Positions 8,829 through 17,520 are shown, numbered from the stretch's first letter. The stretch: 64,000 nucleotides of DNA from JAIVGV01 sp031425275 (GCA_031425275.1 JANPJA010000073.1:1-64000); one strand, 5' to 3'. Program-made: numbers and translations. The notes: generated by a model from the letters alone, not told the origin.

Positions 8829-10286
8829 TCAGATCGCGCCGGTGTGCGCCGCGCCGGCCGCGGTCAAGTCTGCGTCCTCATCCGCCTCGACCCTCGTGCC
8901 GCCGACCCGATGCGCCGACGCCCGCGCGTTCAAATTGGCGAGTCCTTCCATCTCGACGGGGCAGGCGACGCGGAAGAAGATGACGCCGTCCATCCAGTCG
9001 AAGGCGACGCCGTCGGGCGTGTGCGCGGCGACGGAGACGAAGTAGTGCTCTTGACCGAGCCAGCAGTCGAAGGCGAACTCCACCGCCAACACGTCGCCCG
9101 CGCGGCGGGGGCCGAGCGCGAGGCCGCGCTGCTCCGTGTTCGTGCCGTAGATGTTGATGCCGTGCCGGTTGCGGATCATGAAGCCGCAGGCCACTTGCTC
9201 CGCGTCGCGGCGGAAAAGAATTTCCATGCGCACGACGACCGACGCGCCCGACTCGACGAGTTCCGCCCGTTCGCCGCGCGCGTCCACGAGTTCGGCCGCG
9301 ACGATCTCGGCGTCCCGGTTGCCGTGCCGGTAACTGTAACGAAGCGGCGAGCGCGCGCCCGTGGCCCGCGCGGGAGTTAAGTCCCGACGAGCGACGCCCG
9401 CGCCCGCCGGCTGGTCGGCGAAGTTTTCACCCGCCGGCTGGTCGGCCGAGTTTTCACCCGCCGCCCGCCCGGCGGCGTTCGCGTCCGTCGTCTGATCGAC
9501 GCCCGCGCGGGTCTGCGTCTCCGCCGCTTGCTCGGCGTCTTCGTAGGCCTCCTCGCTCGCCATGATGAGACGCTGGTAGCGGTTGAGCACGTCGGCGGGC
9601 GTCCCGTCGGCGACCACGCGCCCCGCGTTCAGGAAGATGGCGCGCGAGCAGAGTGCGCGCACGAGCGTCGGCTCGTGCGAGACGAAGAGGACGGTCGCGC
9701 CCGCCGCCTGCATCTCGCGGATGCGGCGGATGCAGCGGTGCTGGAAGACGGTGTCGCCGACCGAGAGCGCCTCGTCGATGACGAGGATTTCGGGATCGGT
9801 GTTGACCGCCACGGCGAAGGCGAGCCGGACGAACATGCCCGACGAATAGGTCTTGACCGGCTGGTGGATGAAGTCGCCGATCTCGGCGAACCGCTCGATG
9901 TCCGGGAGCCGCCGCGCCGTCTCGCGCCGCGACCAGCCGAGCAGGGCCGTGTTCATATAGACGTTCTCGACGCCGGTGAACTCCGGGTTAAAGCCCGCGC
10001 CGAGTTCGAGCAGCGCGGCGATTCTGCCCTCGACCCACACGCCGCCGTGCGTCGGTTCGAGCGTGCCGGTGATGATCTGCAACAGCGTCGATTTGCCCGA
10101 CCCGTTCGGCCCGACGATCCCGACGGTCGCGCCCCGCTCGACCTCGAAGCTCACCTCTCGCAAAGCCCAGAACTCGCGGTGCCTCCGCACGCGACCGCGC
10201 GTCAGCGACTCGACCAGCCGGTCGCTCGGCCGCCCGTAAATGCGGTACTGCTTCGCCACCCCCTCCACGCGCAGCGCGGTGCTCAT
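8829..10286 (-). CDS. wzt: ABC transporter ATP-binding protein with Wzt-type carbohydrate-binding C-terminus
   Basis: The protein has 485 residues. The nucleotide-binding domain has Walker A GPNGSGKST, signature YSSGMF, Walker B ILVIDEALSVGD and switch FVSHEP. YRIYGRPSDRLVESL near the start and the long C-terminal domain (about 300-470, with RHGINIYGTNTEQRG) match Wzt proteins, whose C-domain recognises the end of the polysaccharide before export. The linker around residues 270-295 holds two tandem copies of an 8-residue unit (AGEN[S/F]ADQP). It acts with the divergent wzm permease at 10467. ATG 10286 lies only 8 bases downstream of a TACAAT -10 box, so the mRNA is probably leaderless. Confidence 0.9.
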   Translation of the reverse strand: MSTALRVEGVAKQYRIYGRPSDRLVESLTRGRVRRHREFWALREVSFEVERGATVGIVGPNGSGKSTLLQIITGTLEPTHGGVWVEGRIAALLELGAGFNPEFTGVENVYMNTALLGWSRRETARRLPDIERFAEIGDFIHQPVKTYSSGMFVRLAFAVAVNTDPEILVIDEALSVGDTVFQHRCIRRIREMQAAGATVLFVSHEPTLVRALCSRAIFLNAGRVVADGTPADVLNRYQRLIMASEEAYEDAEQAAETQTRAGVDQTTDANAAGRAAGENSADQPAGENFADQPAGAGVARRDLTPARATGARSPLRYSYRHGNRDAEIVAAELVDARGERAELVESGASVVVRMEILFRRDAEQVACGFMIRNRHGINIYGTNTEQRGLALGPRRAGDVLAVEFAFDCWLGQEHYFVSVAAHTPDGVAFDWMDGVIFFRVACPVEMEGLANLNARASAHRVGGTRVEADEDADLTAAGAAHTGAI

Positions 10287-10294
10287 GGGCCGGA

Positions 10295-10323
10295 ATTGTA
10301 GAGTCGGGGCCGGCAATTAACAA
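10295..10323 (-). promoter_or_regulatory. Promoter of wzt (leaderless arrangement)
   Basis: On the minus strand, -35 TTGTTA (10318-10323), a 17-base spacer and -10 TACAAT (10295-10300) are followed after 8 bases by the ATG of wzt at 10286. With transcription starting 6-8 bases after the -10, the mRNA would begin at or next to the start codon. Confidence 0.55.
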
Positions 10324-10330
10324 GGGAGTC

Positions 10331-10448
10331 ATTGTCAGTTGTCAGTTGTCAGTTGTCCGTGGTCAGTTGTTTGTGGCTGAGGGTGTCGTGAGGCTGCTTT
10401 CGGCACGGCCCGTCAAAGATCAGAGAACAACTGACAACTGACCACGGA
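10331..10448. repeat. Inverted short-word repeat (CAGTTGTCCGTGGTCAGTTG family)
   Basis: The left half (about 10331-10376) contains tandem GTCAGTTGTCAGTTGTC and CCGTGGTCAGTTG words. The right half (about 10424-10448) is their reverse complement, ACAACTGACAACTGACCACGG. Other copies of this family lie at about 21824-21955, 22463-22520 and 61681-61796. Here it separates the divergent wzt and wzm promoters, and its right half contains the -35 box of wzm. Confidence 0.85.
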
Positions 10449-10459
10449 CAAATTACAAT
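10431..10459 (+). promoter_or_regulatory. Promoter of wzm (leaderless arrangement)
   Basis: -35 CTGACA (10431-10436), a 17-base spacer and -10 TACAAT (10454-10459) precede the wzm ATG at 10467 by 7 bases, and there is no Shine-Dalgarno sequence. The -35 hexamer is part of the repeated word CAACTGACAACTGACCACGG. Confidence 0.6.
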
Positions 10460-10466
10460 CCCCGGT

Positions 10467-11291
10467 ATGATCTCGGCACAGGACGAGCGGCGGCTGGTGT
10501 GGCGGCCTTTGCGCGAGCTGCCCGGCCGCCACGAGTTGATCCGCTCGCTGGCGCGCAAGGAGCTGGCGGCGCGCTACCGCGGGTCGGCGCTCGGCTTCGT
10601 GTGGGTGATGCTTACGCCCGCCGTCTTGATCGCGATCTACACGTTCATCTTCTCCGGCCTCTTCGGCGCGCGGTTCGGCGAGCGCGGGACGACGTGGGAC
10701 TACGCGCTCTACCTCTTCTGCGCTCTGCTGCCGTGGACGGCCTTTCAGGAGTCGGCGCAGGGGGCGGCGGGCGTCATCCTCGGCCACGCGAACCTCGTCA
10801 AGCGCGTCGTCTTCCCGCTCGAAGCCCTCCCGGTCGCGCAGACGCTCGCGGCGCACGCGACGCAACTGTTCGGGACGGCGGTGCTCGTCGCGGCCGCCGT
10901 CGTCGTCCGGGGCGAGCTGCACGCGACGATCTTGTGGCTGCCCGTCTTGCTCGCGCCGCAACTGCTGGCGACGCTCGGCGCGTCGTGGCTCATCGCCTCA
11001 CTCGGAGTCTTCCTGCGCGACACGGGTCAGATCGTCGGGCTGCTGTTGATGGCGTGGATGTTTTTGACGCCGATCATCTACCCGGAGCAAATCGTCCCCG
11101 CGCGTTACCGCGCGCTCGTCGATTACAACCCCTTCACGCCGCTCGTGCGCAGCTACCGCCGCATCCTGCTCGAAGGCGCGCCGCCCGATTGGGCCGGCCT
11201 CGCCTACTTCTCCGCCTTCGCCCTCGCCCTCTTCCTCTTCGGCTACTGGTGGTTCGCCCGGACGCGGAAGAACTTCGCGGACGTGGTGTGA
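10467..11291 (+). CDS. wzm: ABC-2 type polysaccharide export permease
   Basis: The protein has 274 residues and about six hydrophobic helices. The N-terminal RSLARKELAARYRGSALGFVW and C-terminal YNPFTPLVRSYRRILLEG are typical of the polysaccharide or teichoic-acid exporter permeases (Wzm/TagG) that form the inner-membrane channel with Wzt. It is divergent from wzt with 180 bases between the starts; in most genomes the two genes lie in one operon, so the split is unusual. ATG 10467 follows a TACAAT box by 7 bases. Length matches the family (about 260-275). Confidence 0.9.
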   Translation: MISAQDERRLVWRPLRELPGRHELIRSLARKELAARYRGSALGFVWVMLTPAVLIAIYTFIFSGLFGARFGERGTTWDYALYLFCALLPWTAFQESAQGAAGVILGHANLVKRVVFPLEALPVAQTLAAHATQLFGTAVLVAAAVVVRGELHATILWLPVLLAPQLLATLGASWLIASLGVFLRDTGQIVGLLLMAWMFLTPIIYPEQIVPARYRALVDYNPFTPLVRSYRRILLEGAPPDWAGLAYFSAFALALFLFGYWWFARTRKNFADVV

Positions 11292-11435
11292 GGAGCCGTT
11301 AGCTGTTAGCGATTAGCTGTTAGCGATTAGAGAAGGCGCGAGACAGTCCAATAGTAGCTGCTTCCCGCCTTTCGGTTTTTACTCAATGCTGATCGCTCGG
11401 CTAAGAGCTAAGAGCTAAGAGCTAAGAGCTAAGAG
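11292..11435. repeat. Inverted short-word repeat (TTAGCTGTTAGCGA family) with degenerate hairpin core
   Basis: Left half is tandem GTTAGCTGTTAGCGATTAGC words (11297-11330). Right half is five tandem AAGAGCT words followed by AATCGCTAAC (11403-11446, running into the end of the next gene). The core contains GCTTCCCGCCTTTCGGTTTTT, a degenerate form of the terminator hairpin found intact at 18412-18450 and 57453-57499. It separates the convergent wzm and O-antigen-ligase genes. Confidence 0.8.
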
Positions 11436-13124
11436 CTAATCGCTAACCACTTGCCTCACTACCGATCCCATCATCCACCAGAGCAGGAGCGCGACTTCGG
11501 CGTCGCCGAAGTTATAGTTGACGAGCGAGCTACAGAGGAAGCCGGCGGTCGCGCCGGTCGCGCCGAGGAGCAGTCCGTGTGAGTTGGCGTCCGCCGAGTC
11601 GCGCAAAAGTTTTTCGCCGCGCGTGAGCGTGAGCCAGAAGGCGGCGAGCAGCCAGAGCCAGAGGGCGAGCGCGGGCAGGCCGCGGTCGAAGGCGAGTTGG
11701 AGCGGGGTGGAGTGCGTGTGGAGCATGTCGTCGCCGGGGAAGCCCCACTCGGCCCAGTGGCGGTGCAGCGCGTCCATGCCGTGGCCGAAGAAGGGCCGTT
11801 CGGGGACGCGGCCGGCGGCGATTCTCGCGACTTCGAGACGCAGCCGCGAGCTGTCGTCGCGTAACCGCAACGCGCCCGCCGAGCGCGTGCGCCAGACCGC
11901 GAACGCGCCGAGCGAGAGCACGACGACGATGGCCGCCATGACCACGACGCGCGCTCGATTCATCGAGAGCGTCAGGCCCGCGCCGCCGGTCTTTGCGCCG
12001 CCGACGTTAACGCCGCCGAGGTCGGCGCCGCCTGCTTCTGCCTGAGTTGTGACCCGGCGGCGGGCGGTCGCGCGCCACGCGGTGACGAGCGCGCCGAGCG
12101 AGAAGGCGACGAGCGTGGTGCGCATCGCCGTGAGCGCGATGCCGCAGGCGAGCAGCCCGAAGGCGGTGAAGAAGAGGAGTATCAGGCGTCGCCGGGAGGC
12201 GGGCGGGCCGCGGCGTGTGAAGTGCGCGAGCGCGAAGCCGAGCGCGAGTTGCGCCGCGATCTGCAAAGTCTCCGCGAAGGTCTCGTAATGGCGCGTCCAG
12301 CCCGAAACGCGGAAGTTGTGTGTGCGCCGCGTCCCGCGCAGGCCCGCGGGCGAGGCGGCCGACTTCACGGCCTCCGTCACAAGGGGGCCGTCGTTCCACT
12401 CGACGTGCTCGCCGCGCGCGATCACGCTCAGACGCAGGCGCGAACCCGCGTCCGCCGAGCGGACGGCCGCGTCGATCTCCGCCACCGAATCGACGCGGCG
12501 GCCGTTGACGCGCCAGACCGAGTCGCCCGGTTGGAGCCGCGTCGCGCCGCGCATCGCCGTCTCGCGCAAGACACTGCCTTCGGCGATCTCTTCGACCACG
12601 ACGCCGCGCCCGACAATCAAGTCGCCGACGCCCCAGAGCGTGCAAACGCACGCGCCCGCGACGAGCGCGTGCGCCAGCCAACTCACTTCGCGCCGCGTGG
12701 TGGGTACGGCCTGCGCGACGTAGAAAAACAGGAACGCCGCGACCGACGGGAGCTTGCGTAGGCTGATGTCCGGCTCGGCGGAGAAGACGGCGGAGAGGAC
12801 TGTCCAGCCAAAGAGCGACCAGAGCGGGAGGTCGAGCGCGGTGCGTCGCAAATTCGCGCGGCGCGAGACGAGCGTGCGCGCGAGCCAGCCCACGGTGGCG
12901 ATGCTGATGGCGATCCACGCGGCCGCAATCGAGCCGGGCGCGAAGAAGGCGTAGAGCGCGAGGCCGCCGAGGGCCGCGGCGTGCGCGAATTGCGCGAGCC
13001 GTGAGCCGCGTGCGGGCACGGCCCCGCCGTCAACAAAACGGGGACGCGACGAGGCCGCGGCCGGCCCGCGCCCGCCCGCCCGCGTTCCTCCCGATGACCC
13101 GTCAGGCGATTCTTTCCGGCTCAA
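11436..13124 (-). CDS. O-antigen ligase/polymerase family protein with PDZ-like insertion
   Basis: The protein has 562 residues. Hydrophobic helices occupy about 45-170 and 285-560, and the periplasmic-loop signature FGHGMDALHRHW ... HTHSTPLQLAFDRG matches the Wzy_C/O-antigen ligase family, which transfers or polymerises undecaprenyl-linked glycan at the periplasmic face. Between helices, residues about 174-238 form a PDZ-like unit (EEIAEGSVLRETA, TRLQPGDSVWRVNGRRV, LRLSVIARGE), unusual for this family. The start is TTG at 13124 and is not certain; the first 45 residues are Gly/Ala/Arg-rich. It ends the surface-glycan locus, so it probably finishes the exported polymer or attaches it to its acceptor. 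Confidence 0.82.
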   Translation of the reverse strand: MSRKESPDGSSGGTRAGGRGPAAASSRPRFVDGGAVPARGSRLAQFAHAAALGGLALYAFFAPGSIAAAWIAISIATVGWLARTLVSRRANLRRTALDLPLWSLFGWTVLSAVFSAEPDISLRKLPSVAAFLFFYVAQAVPTTRREVSWLAHALVAGACVCTLWGVGDLIVGRGVVVEEIAEGSVLRETAMRGATRLQPGDSVWRVNGRRVDSVAEIDAAVRSADAGSRLRLSVIARGEHVEWNDGPLVTEAVKSAASPAGLRGTRRTHNFRVSGWTRHYETFAETLQIAAQLALGFALAHFTRRGPPASRRRLILLFFTAFGLLACGIALTAMRTTLVAFSLGALVTAWRATARRRVTTQAEAGGADLGGVNVGGAKTGGAGLTLSMNRARVVVMAAIVVVLSLGAFAVWRTRSAGALRLRDDSSRLRLEVARIAAGRVPERPFFGHGMDALHRHWAEWGFPGDDMLHTHSTPLQLAFDRGLPALALWLWLLAAFWLTLTRGEKLLRDSADANSHGLLLGATGATAGFLCSSLVNYNFGDAEVALLLWWMMGSVVRQVVSD

Positions 13125-13248
13125 ACTAGAGGTTCCAATCTTCCCCGTTGAATAATCGGCCCGCCCGCGCCGACCGTACTCGACCGGAGACCGAAAGTGG
13201 CGTAAAAGTCGCTTAAAGACAGGTTTTTATGTGTGTAAAACATCGTTG

Positions 13249-13277
13249 TTGACACTCCTTGCGGCGAGTGGTAGTTT
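13249..13277 (+). promoter_or_regulatory. Candidate promoter of the TPR gene at 13418
   Basis: A perfect -35 TTGACA (13249-13254) and a 17-base spacer precede a weak -10 TAGTTT (13272-13277). It leaves a leader of about 135 bases. The rest of the 293-base gap 13125-13417 shows no gene; it is locally AT-richer than its surroundings. Confidence 0.4.
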
Positions 13278-13417
13278 ACGAAATAGCCCCCCAAGAGTGG
13301 GCCGCTCGTCAGGCGGGGCTATCGTCGCTTCAATTCAGACTGCAAATTCTCTGGCTCCCCTCCGCCTAAACGCCGACGCTTTCACTTGCCGCCGGGGCAC
13401 AAAAAAGTTAATTCCCG

Positions 13418-15982
13418 ATGGGCTTCGATAAATCCAAGGCTATCAACGCGGCTGAGAAGTGTCTGGCGCAGAATAAGATCGCGCAGGCCGTCCAAGAGTA
13501 CTGCAAGATCGTCCAGCACGAGCCGCAGGATTTCGCCGCGCTCAACACGCTCGGCGATCTCTACTCGCGTCTGGGCAAGACGGAGGAGGCGGTCGGCTGC
13601 TTCCTGCGCGTCGCCGAACATTATCGCGAACAGGGCTTCTCGCTCAAGGCCGTCGCCGTTTATAAGAAGACCGTGCGGCTGAGCCCGCAGGCCCCGGGCG
13701 TGGCGCAGAACCTCGCGGTGCTCTACGAGCAGCAGGGTCTCCACGTCGAGGCGCGCGCGCAGTATTTGCAGATCGCCGACGCGGCCCGCGCCGCCGGGCA
13801 GATGCGCGAGGCGCTCGAAGCCCTGCGCCGCATCGCCGACTTCGACCCGCGCAACGTGGACATCCGCCTGCGCCTCGGCGAGAGCTGCGCGGCCGAGAGT
13901 TTGGACGGCCCGGCCGCCGAGGCTTACGCCGAGGCGGGCGAGTTGTTGCTCGCGCGCGGCGAAGGGCGGAAGGCCCTCGACGCTTACCGGAGCGCACATA
14001 AACTCGACCCGTCGAGCCACGCCGTGCTGCGCGGGTTGGTCGCGGCCAGCCTCGCGGTCGGCGACGTGGACGAGGCGGCGTCCGTCCTCGAGCGGGCGAG
14101 CGTCGAGCGGCCGGCCGATCTCGAACTGCGCGCGATGCTGGCGCGCACCTACATCGACGCCGAGGACGCCACGGCGGCCGAGCGCGCCACCGAGTCGCTC
14201 GTCGAGACGGACCCGTCGAGCTACCCGCTGATCTTCGAGGTGGCGCGGCTCTACCTCCAGCGCAGTTACGTGAGCGAGGCCGTGCGCGTGCTGGCGCGCG
14301 CCGTCGAGCCGGCTCTGTCGGGCCGGCAGGAGGCCGCGCTGCATGACATCCTGAGCGAGGCGCTGGCGCGCGACCCCGAACACATCGAGGCGCTCAAACT
14401 CCTGCTGCGCATCTACACCTGGCAGCGCGACGACGAACGGAGCCACGTCACGCTCGAACGTCTCGCCGAGGCCGCGCAGACCCACCGGCTCCACGACGAG
14501 GAGCGGCGCGCGCTCGAACACCTCGTCCGCCTCGTCCCCTTCGACCAGAGTTATCACGAGCGGCTCGAAGTCCTCGGCGGCGCGCGGCCCACGGGCGAGA
14601 GAGACGAAGTTGACGACGGGCCGCGCTCGCACGCCCCGCACGCGCCGCAGGCAAACGCGCCGCAGGCAAACGCGCCGCGCGCGGAGGCTCCGGCCTTCGG
14701 GGCCGACGGCCCGGAATCTTACGAGTTCGATCCGTTCGAGGCCGCGCCCTCGCCGCCGCCGCCGGCCGCGCCCGCGCCGGGCGGGTGGGAGTTCGAGCGC
14801 AACGATGCTACGGGGATGACGGACGCGGGCGGGGCCGACGCTTTCGCCTCCCCCGGCCACGCCGAGTTCGCCATCTCGGACTTCGCGCCCGCCGCCGCCG
14901 CCGGAGACCCGGCCGCCTCCTTCGCAGACCTCAACGACGAGTCGGAGCGCGACGCCACAGTGTCGCGCGGGGAAGCGGCCGGCGAGTTTAGACTTTCCTT
15001 CGAGCAAACTGCCCCCGCGGCTTCAACCTTTGAGGCCGGCGCCTTCGACCAGCAGGAGATACACGTCACCGATGCGTTCGGCGATCTCGGCTTCGGCACA
15101 AGCGACGGCGCGGGCGCGGACGAGCGCGCGCGGGCGTTGCTCGCGCAGGAGCTTGAGAGCGTTGACTTCTACCTCGAACAGGGCTACGCCGACATCGCGC
15201 GCGACACGCTCGACATGCTCGAACGCCAGCACGGCGCGGGCGCGGAGATCGCCGCGCGCCGGAAGCTGTTGCCCGCCGAGTCGATAGTCGCCGCCGCCGT
15301 CACCGGCTCGAACGGCAACGGCGCGTCGCGCGCGGCGGACGAGGTGGCGGCGGCCTTCGAGAGTTTTGCGTCCTTCGAGTTTCAGACCGTGGGCGATGTC
15401 GAGCCGGCTGACGCGGGCGCGGGGCTCGCGTCAGATACGTTCGCCGCCGCGCCCGCCGTCCCGCCGCCGCCGCCGCCGCCGCAGAAGTCCGCGCGCGCCG
15501 ACCTCGATCCCGGTCTGGCGGCGATCTTCGACGAGTTCCGCGAGGCGGTTGAGGACGAGGCGGCCGAACCCCCCGGCGAAGACTTCGAGACCACCTACAA
15601 CCTCGGCCTCGCTTACAAAGAGATGGACTTGGTGGACGAGGCCGTCGAGCATTTCCAGCGGGCCGGCGCGCTCGCCCCGGCGGCCGACGGCACGCCGCGC
15701 TACTTCCAGTGCTGCACGATGCTCGGCCACTGCTTCATGCAGAAGGGCATCCCGCGCGTCGCCGCCTCGTGGTTCAAGAAGGGCTTGGCCGTCCCCGGCA
15801 TCAACGACGGCGAGTCGCAGGCCCTGCGCTACGAGCTGGCCCTCGCCTACGAGGGGATGGGCGACATCGACGCGGCCATTGATGCCTTCTCCGAGGTTTA
15901 CGGTACGGACGTTAACTATCGCGGCGTCGCCGACCGCCTGCACGACTTGCAGAGCCGGAAGCTGGCGACGAGTAACAAGTGA
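13418..15982 (+). CDS. Large tetratricopeptide-repeat protein
   Basis: The protein has 854 residues and no signal peptide. TPR units run through about 1-380 (for example LNTLGDLYSRLGKTEEAVGCF). A long Ala/Pro/Glu-rich region with short proline stretches (about 390-690) follows, and a C-terminal TPR block (about 725-850, YNLGLAYKEMDLVDEAVEHF) closes the protein. The linker contains tandem 15-bp units near 14646-14675 encoding PQANA. TPR arrays bind proteins, so it is likely a cytoplasmic scaffold. Partners are not evident: it stands alone, divergent from the O-antigen-ligase-like gene. ATG 13418 has no obvious ribosome site but is the first start of the conserved TPR frame. Confidence 0.85.
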   Translation: MGFDKSKAINAAEKCLAQNKIAQAVQEYCKIVQHEPQDFAALNTLGDLYSRLGKTEEAVGCFLRVAEHYREQGFSLKAVAVYKKTVRLSPQAPGVAQNLAVLYEQQGLHVEARAQYLQIADAARAAGQMREALEALRRIADFDPRNVDIRLRLGESCAAESLDGPAAEAYAEAGELLLARGEGRKALDAYRSAHKLDPSSHAVLRGLVAASLAVGDVDEAASVLERASVERPADLELRAMLARTYIDAEDATAAERATESLVETDPSSYPLIFEVARLYLQRSYVSEAVRVLARAVEPALSGRQEAALHDILSEALARDPEHIEALKLLLRIYTWQRDDERSHVTLERLAEAAQTHRLHDEERRALEHLVRLVPFDQSYHERLEVLGGARPTGERDEVDDGPRSHAPHAPQANAPQANAPRAEAPAFGADGPESYEFDPFEAAPSPPPPAAPAPGGWEFERNDATGMTDAGGADAFASPGHAEFAISDFAPAAAAGDPAASFADLNDESERDATVSRGEAAGEFRLSFEQTAPAASTFEAGAFDQQEIHVTDAFGDLGFGTSDGAGADERARALLAQELESVDFYLEQGYADIARDTLDMLERQHGAGAEIAARRKLLPAESIVAAAVTGSNGNGASRAADEVAAAFESFASFEFQTVGDVEPADAGAGLASDTFAAAPAVPPPPPPPQKSARADLDPGLAAIFDEFREAVEDEAAEPPGEDFETTYNLGLAYKEMDLVDEAVEHFQRAGALAPAADGTPRYFQCCTMLGHCFMQKGIPRVAASWFKKGLAVPGINDGESQALRYELALAYEGMGDIDAAIDAFSEVYGTDVNYRGVADRLHDLQSRKLATSNK

Positions 15983-16203
15983 CGGGAGAAGAGCCGTCAA
16001 CTGTGACGGGTGACGGGTGAATGGTCGGAAGCCGGGAGTCAGCAGCCGCCGCCGAGCCGTCAACTGACGATCTTTAGAGTCGGGAGCCACCAGCCGCAAG
16101 GCTTGCGCCTCCCGACTTCACGTTTTAGACTCCCTTTCGTCGCCCGTCACTTTTAACTTTTGGCCCTGACCTGTCACCTGTCGCCCGTCACGGTTGACGA
16201 CTT
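15976..16203. repeat. Inverted short-word repeat (GTGACGGGTGACAGGTGAC family)
   Basis: Left words such as AGCCGTCAACTGTGACGGGTGACGGGTGA (split across 15991-16020) face right words CGTCGCCCGTCAC ... CCTGTCACCTGTCGCCCGTCACGGTTGACG (16138-16199). Further copies occur at about 39580-39660 and 54913-55005. It fills the 227-base gap between the TPR gene and 16210; no gene is seen in it. Confidence 0.75.
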
Positions 16204-16209
16204 TTCTTT

Positions 16210-16545
16210 ATGTCGGCAAGGCTCACCGTCATCTTCTACATCGTGCTCTGCTTCGAGGCGGGGGTGGTGCTCACGTTCCTGCCGTGGGCGCACCCGTTCG
16301 GGTTGAGCGATTGGGGCGACAACTACTTTCTCGTCATGCTGGCGCAGAAGGTCGGCTCGCCCGCCATCCAGCGCGCCGTCGCGTCGGGCTGGGTGCGCGG
16401 GGCCGTCACCGGCCTCGGCCTGCTCAACCTCGGCATGGCCTTCTGGGAGATGCTCAACTTCAGCCGCACCGTCCGCGCGGTCGGCGGCCAAGCCCCGCAC
16501 AGGGCCGACGCGGCGCAGGCGCGAGATGCCGGAAGCCTCGACTAA
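16210..16545 (+). CDS. Small membrane protein of unknown function
   Basis: The protein has 111 residues. Two hydrophobic segments are visible (about 7-24 and 62-80), with a short loop PWAHPFGLSDWGDNYF after the first. The tail is polar. It overlaps the start of thiE by 20 bases on the same strand, so the two genes are co-transcribed and probably translationally coupled. The family was not recognised; a link to thiamine metabolism is only positional. Confidence 0.7.
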   Translation: MSARLTVIFYIVLCFEAGVVLTFLPWAHPFGLSDWGDNYFLVMLAQKVGSPAIQRAVASGWVRGAVTGLGLLNLGMAFWEMLNFSRTVRAVGGQAPHRADAAQARDAGSLD

Positions 16546-17182
16546 CCCCGTCACCTATCTCATCACCGGCGGCGAGACCGACGCGGCGACGACGCCCGAA
16601 GCGGCGGAGTTCGCGCGCCTCGTCGCGCTGGCGCGCGCGGCGGCCGGGGCCGGCGTCTCCATCGTCCAACTCCGCGAGAAGCGTTTGCGCCCGCGCGTCC
16701 TCTACGAACTCGCCGCGCGCACGGCGGCCGCCCTCGCCGGCTCGGCGACGCGCCTGCTCGTCAACGACCGCGCCGACATCGCGCGCGCCGCCGGGGCCGA
16801 CGGCGTTCACCTCGCGGCCACCTCGCCCGAAGTCGGGGCCGTGCGCCGCGCCTTCGGGCCGGACTTTCTGATCGGCGTCTCGACCCACACTCTCGCGGAG
16901 GCCCGCGCGGCGCGCGACGGCGGCGCGGACTTCGCCGTCTTCGGCCCCGTCTTCGACACGCCCTCGAAACGCGCCTACGGCCCCGCGGCCGGGCTGGATA
17001 AACTGCGCGCGGCCGCGCACGCGCTCGCCCCTTTCCCCGTCCTCGCCGTCGGCGGCGTCACGCGCGACAATTTCGCGGCGACACTCGCGGCGGGCGCGCG
17101 CGGCGTCGCGGCCATCCGCCTGTTCGCCGACGCGGACGCTCTGTCCGCCGTCGTGCGCGAGATCAGGGGCGCGGACTTTTGA
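16526..17182 (+). CDS. thiE: Thiamine-phosphate synthase
   Basis: The protein has 218 residues, the usual length. The TIM-barrel motifs of ThiE are present: SIVQLREK, LLVNDRADIA, GVHLAA, IGVSTHTLAEA, DFAVFGPVFDTPSK and a phosphate-binding VLAVGGVT. It joins HMP pyrophosphate and thiazole phosphate to make thiamine phosphate. thiD lies downstream at 17521, separated by a nested palindromic element. No TPP riboswitch consensus (CTGAGA with ACCTGA) was seen in front of either gene. Confidence 0.93.
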   Translation: MPEASTNPVTYLITGGETDAATTPEAAEFARLVALARAAAGAGVSIVQLREKRLRPRVLYELAARTAAALAGSATRLLVNDRADIARAAGADGVHLAATSPEVGAVRRAFGPDFLIGVSTHTLAEARAARDGGADFAVFGPVFDTPSKRAYGPAAGLDKLRAAAHALAPFPVLAVGGVTRDNFAATLAAGARGVAAIRLFADADALSAVVREIRGADF

Positions 17183-17520
17183 GGCACGCGCCCTACTTAA
17201 CTCAAGTCGCGAGTGATGCCGCCCCGCGAGGGGCGGCGGAAATTAGCCGGTGGCAAGTGCGCCCGCGCACGCCGCCACCGGATCGGCGTCACGAAAAAGC
17301 TTCCGCGCCCCGGCGGGGCGCCGGAGCGAAGTTCATATTGAGGACGCATCGACCCGCCCGACCGCGCCGGTCGGGCGGCCCGCTCATCCGGCGCCCCGCC
17401 GGGGCGCGGCCCGTTCCCACTCCATCGATCCGGTGGCAAGCGGACTCAGGCGTCCGCTTGCCACCGGCTAATTTCCGTCATCCCTCCGGGATGTCTAACT
17501 AATAGCAACTTGAGTTAGTC
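17183..17520. repeat. Triple-nested palindromic element between thiE and thiD
   Basis: The outer arms share GGAAATTAGCCGGTGGCAAG (17237-17256) and its complement CTTGCCACCGGCTAATTTCC (17457-17476). The middle arms 17305-17325 and 17387-17407 are perfect 21-bp complements. The core arms 17354-17363 and 17369-17378 are 10-bp complements with a 5-base loop. ACTCAAGT (17201-17208) and ACTTGAGT (17509-17516) also mirror each other. A related element lies at 40252-40486. No gene is seen in these 338 bases. Confidence 0.85.

Noticed and set aside
16150..17520. Possible TPP riboswitch upstream of thiE or thiD
   Set aside because: No CTGAGA or ACCTGA-type conserved segments were found; the gap before thiD is entirely nested palindrome.
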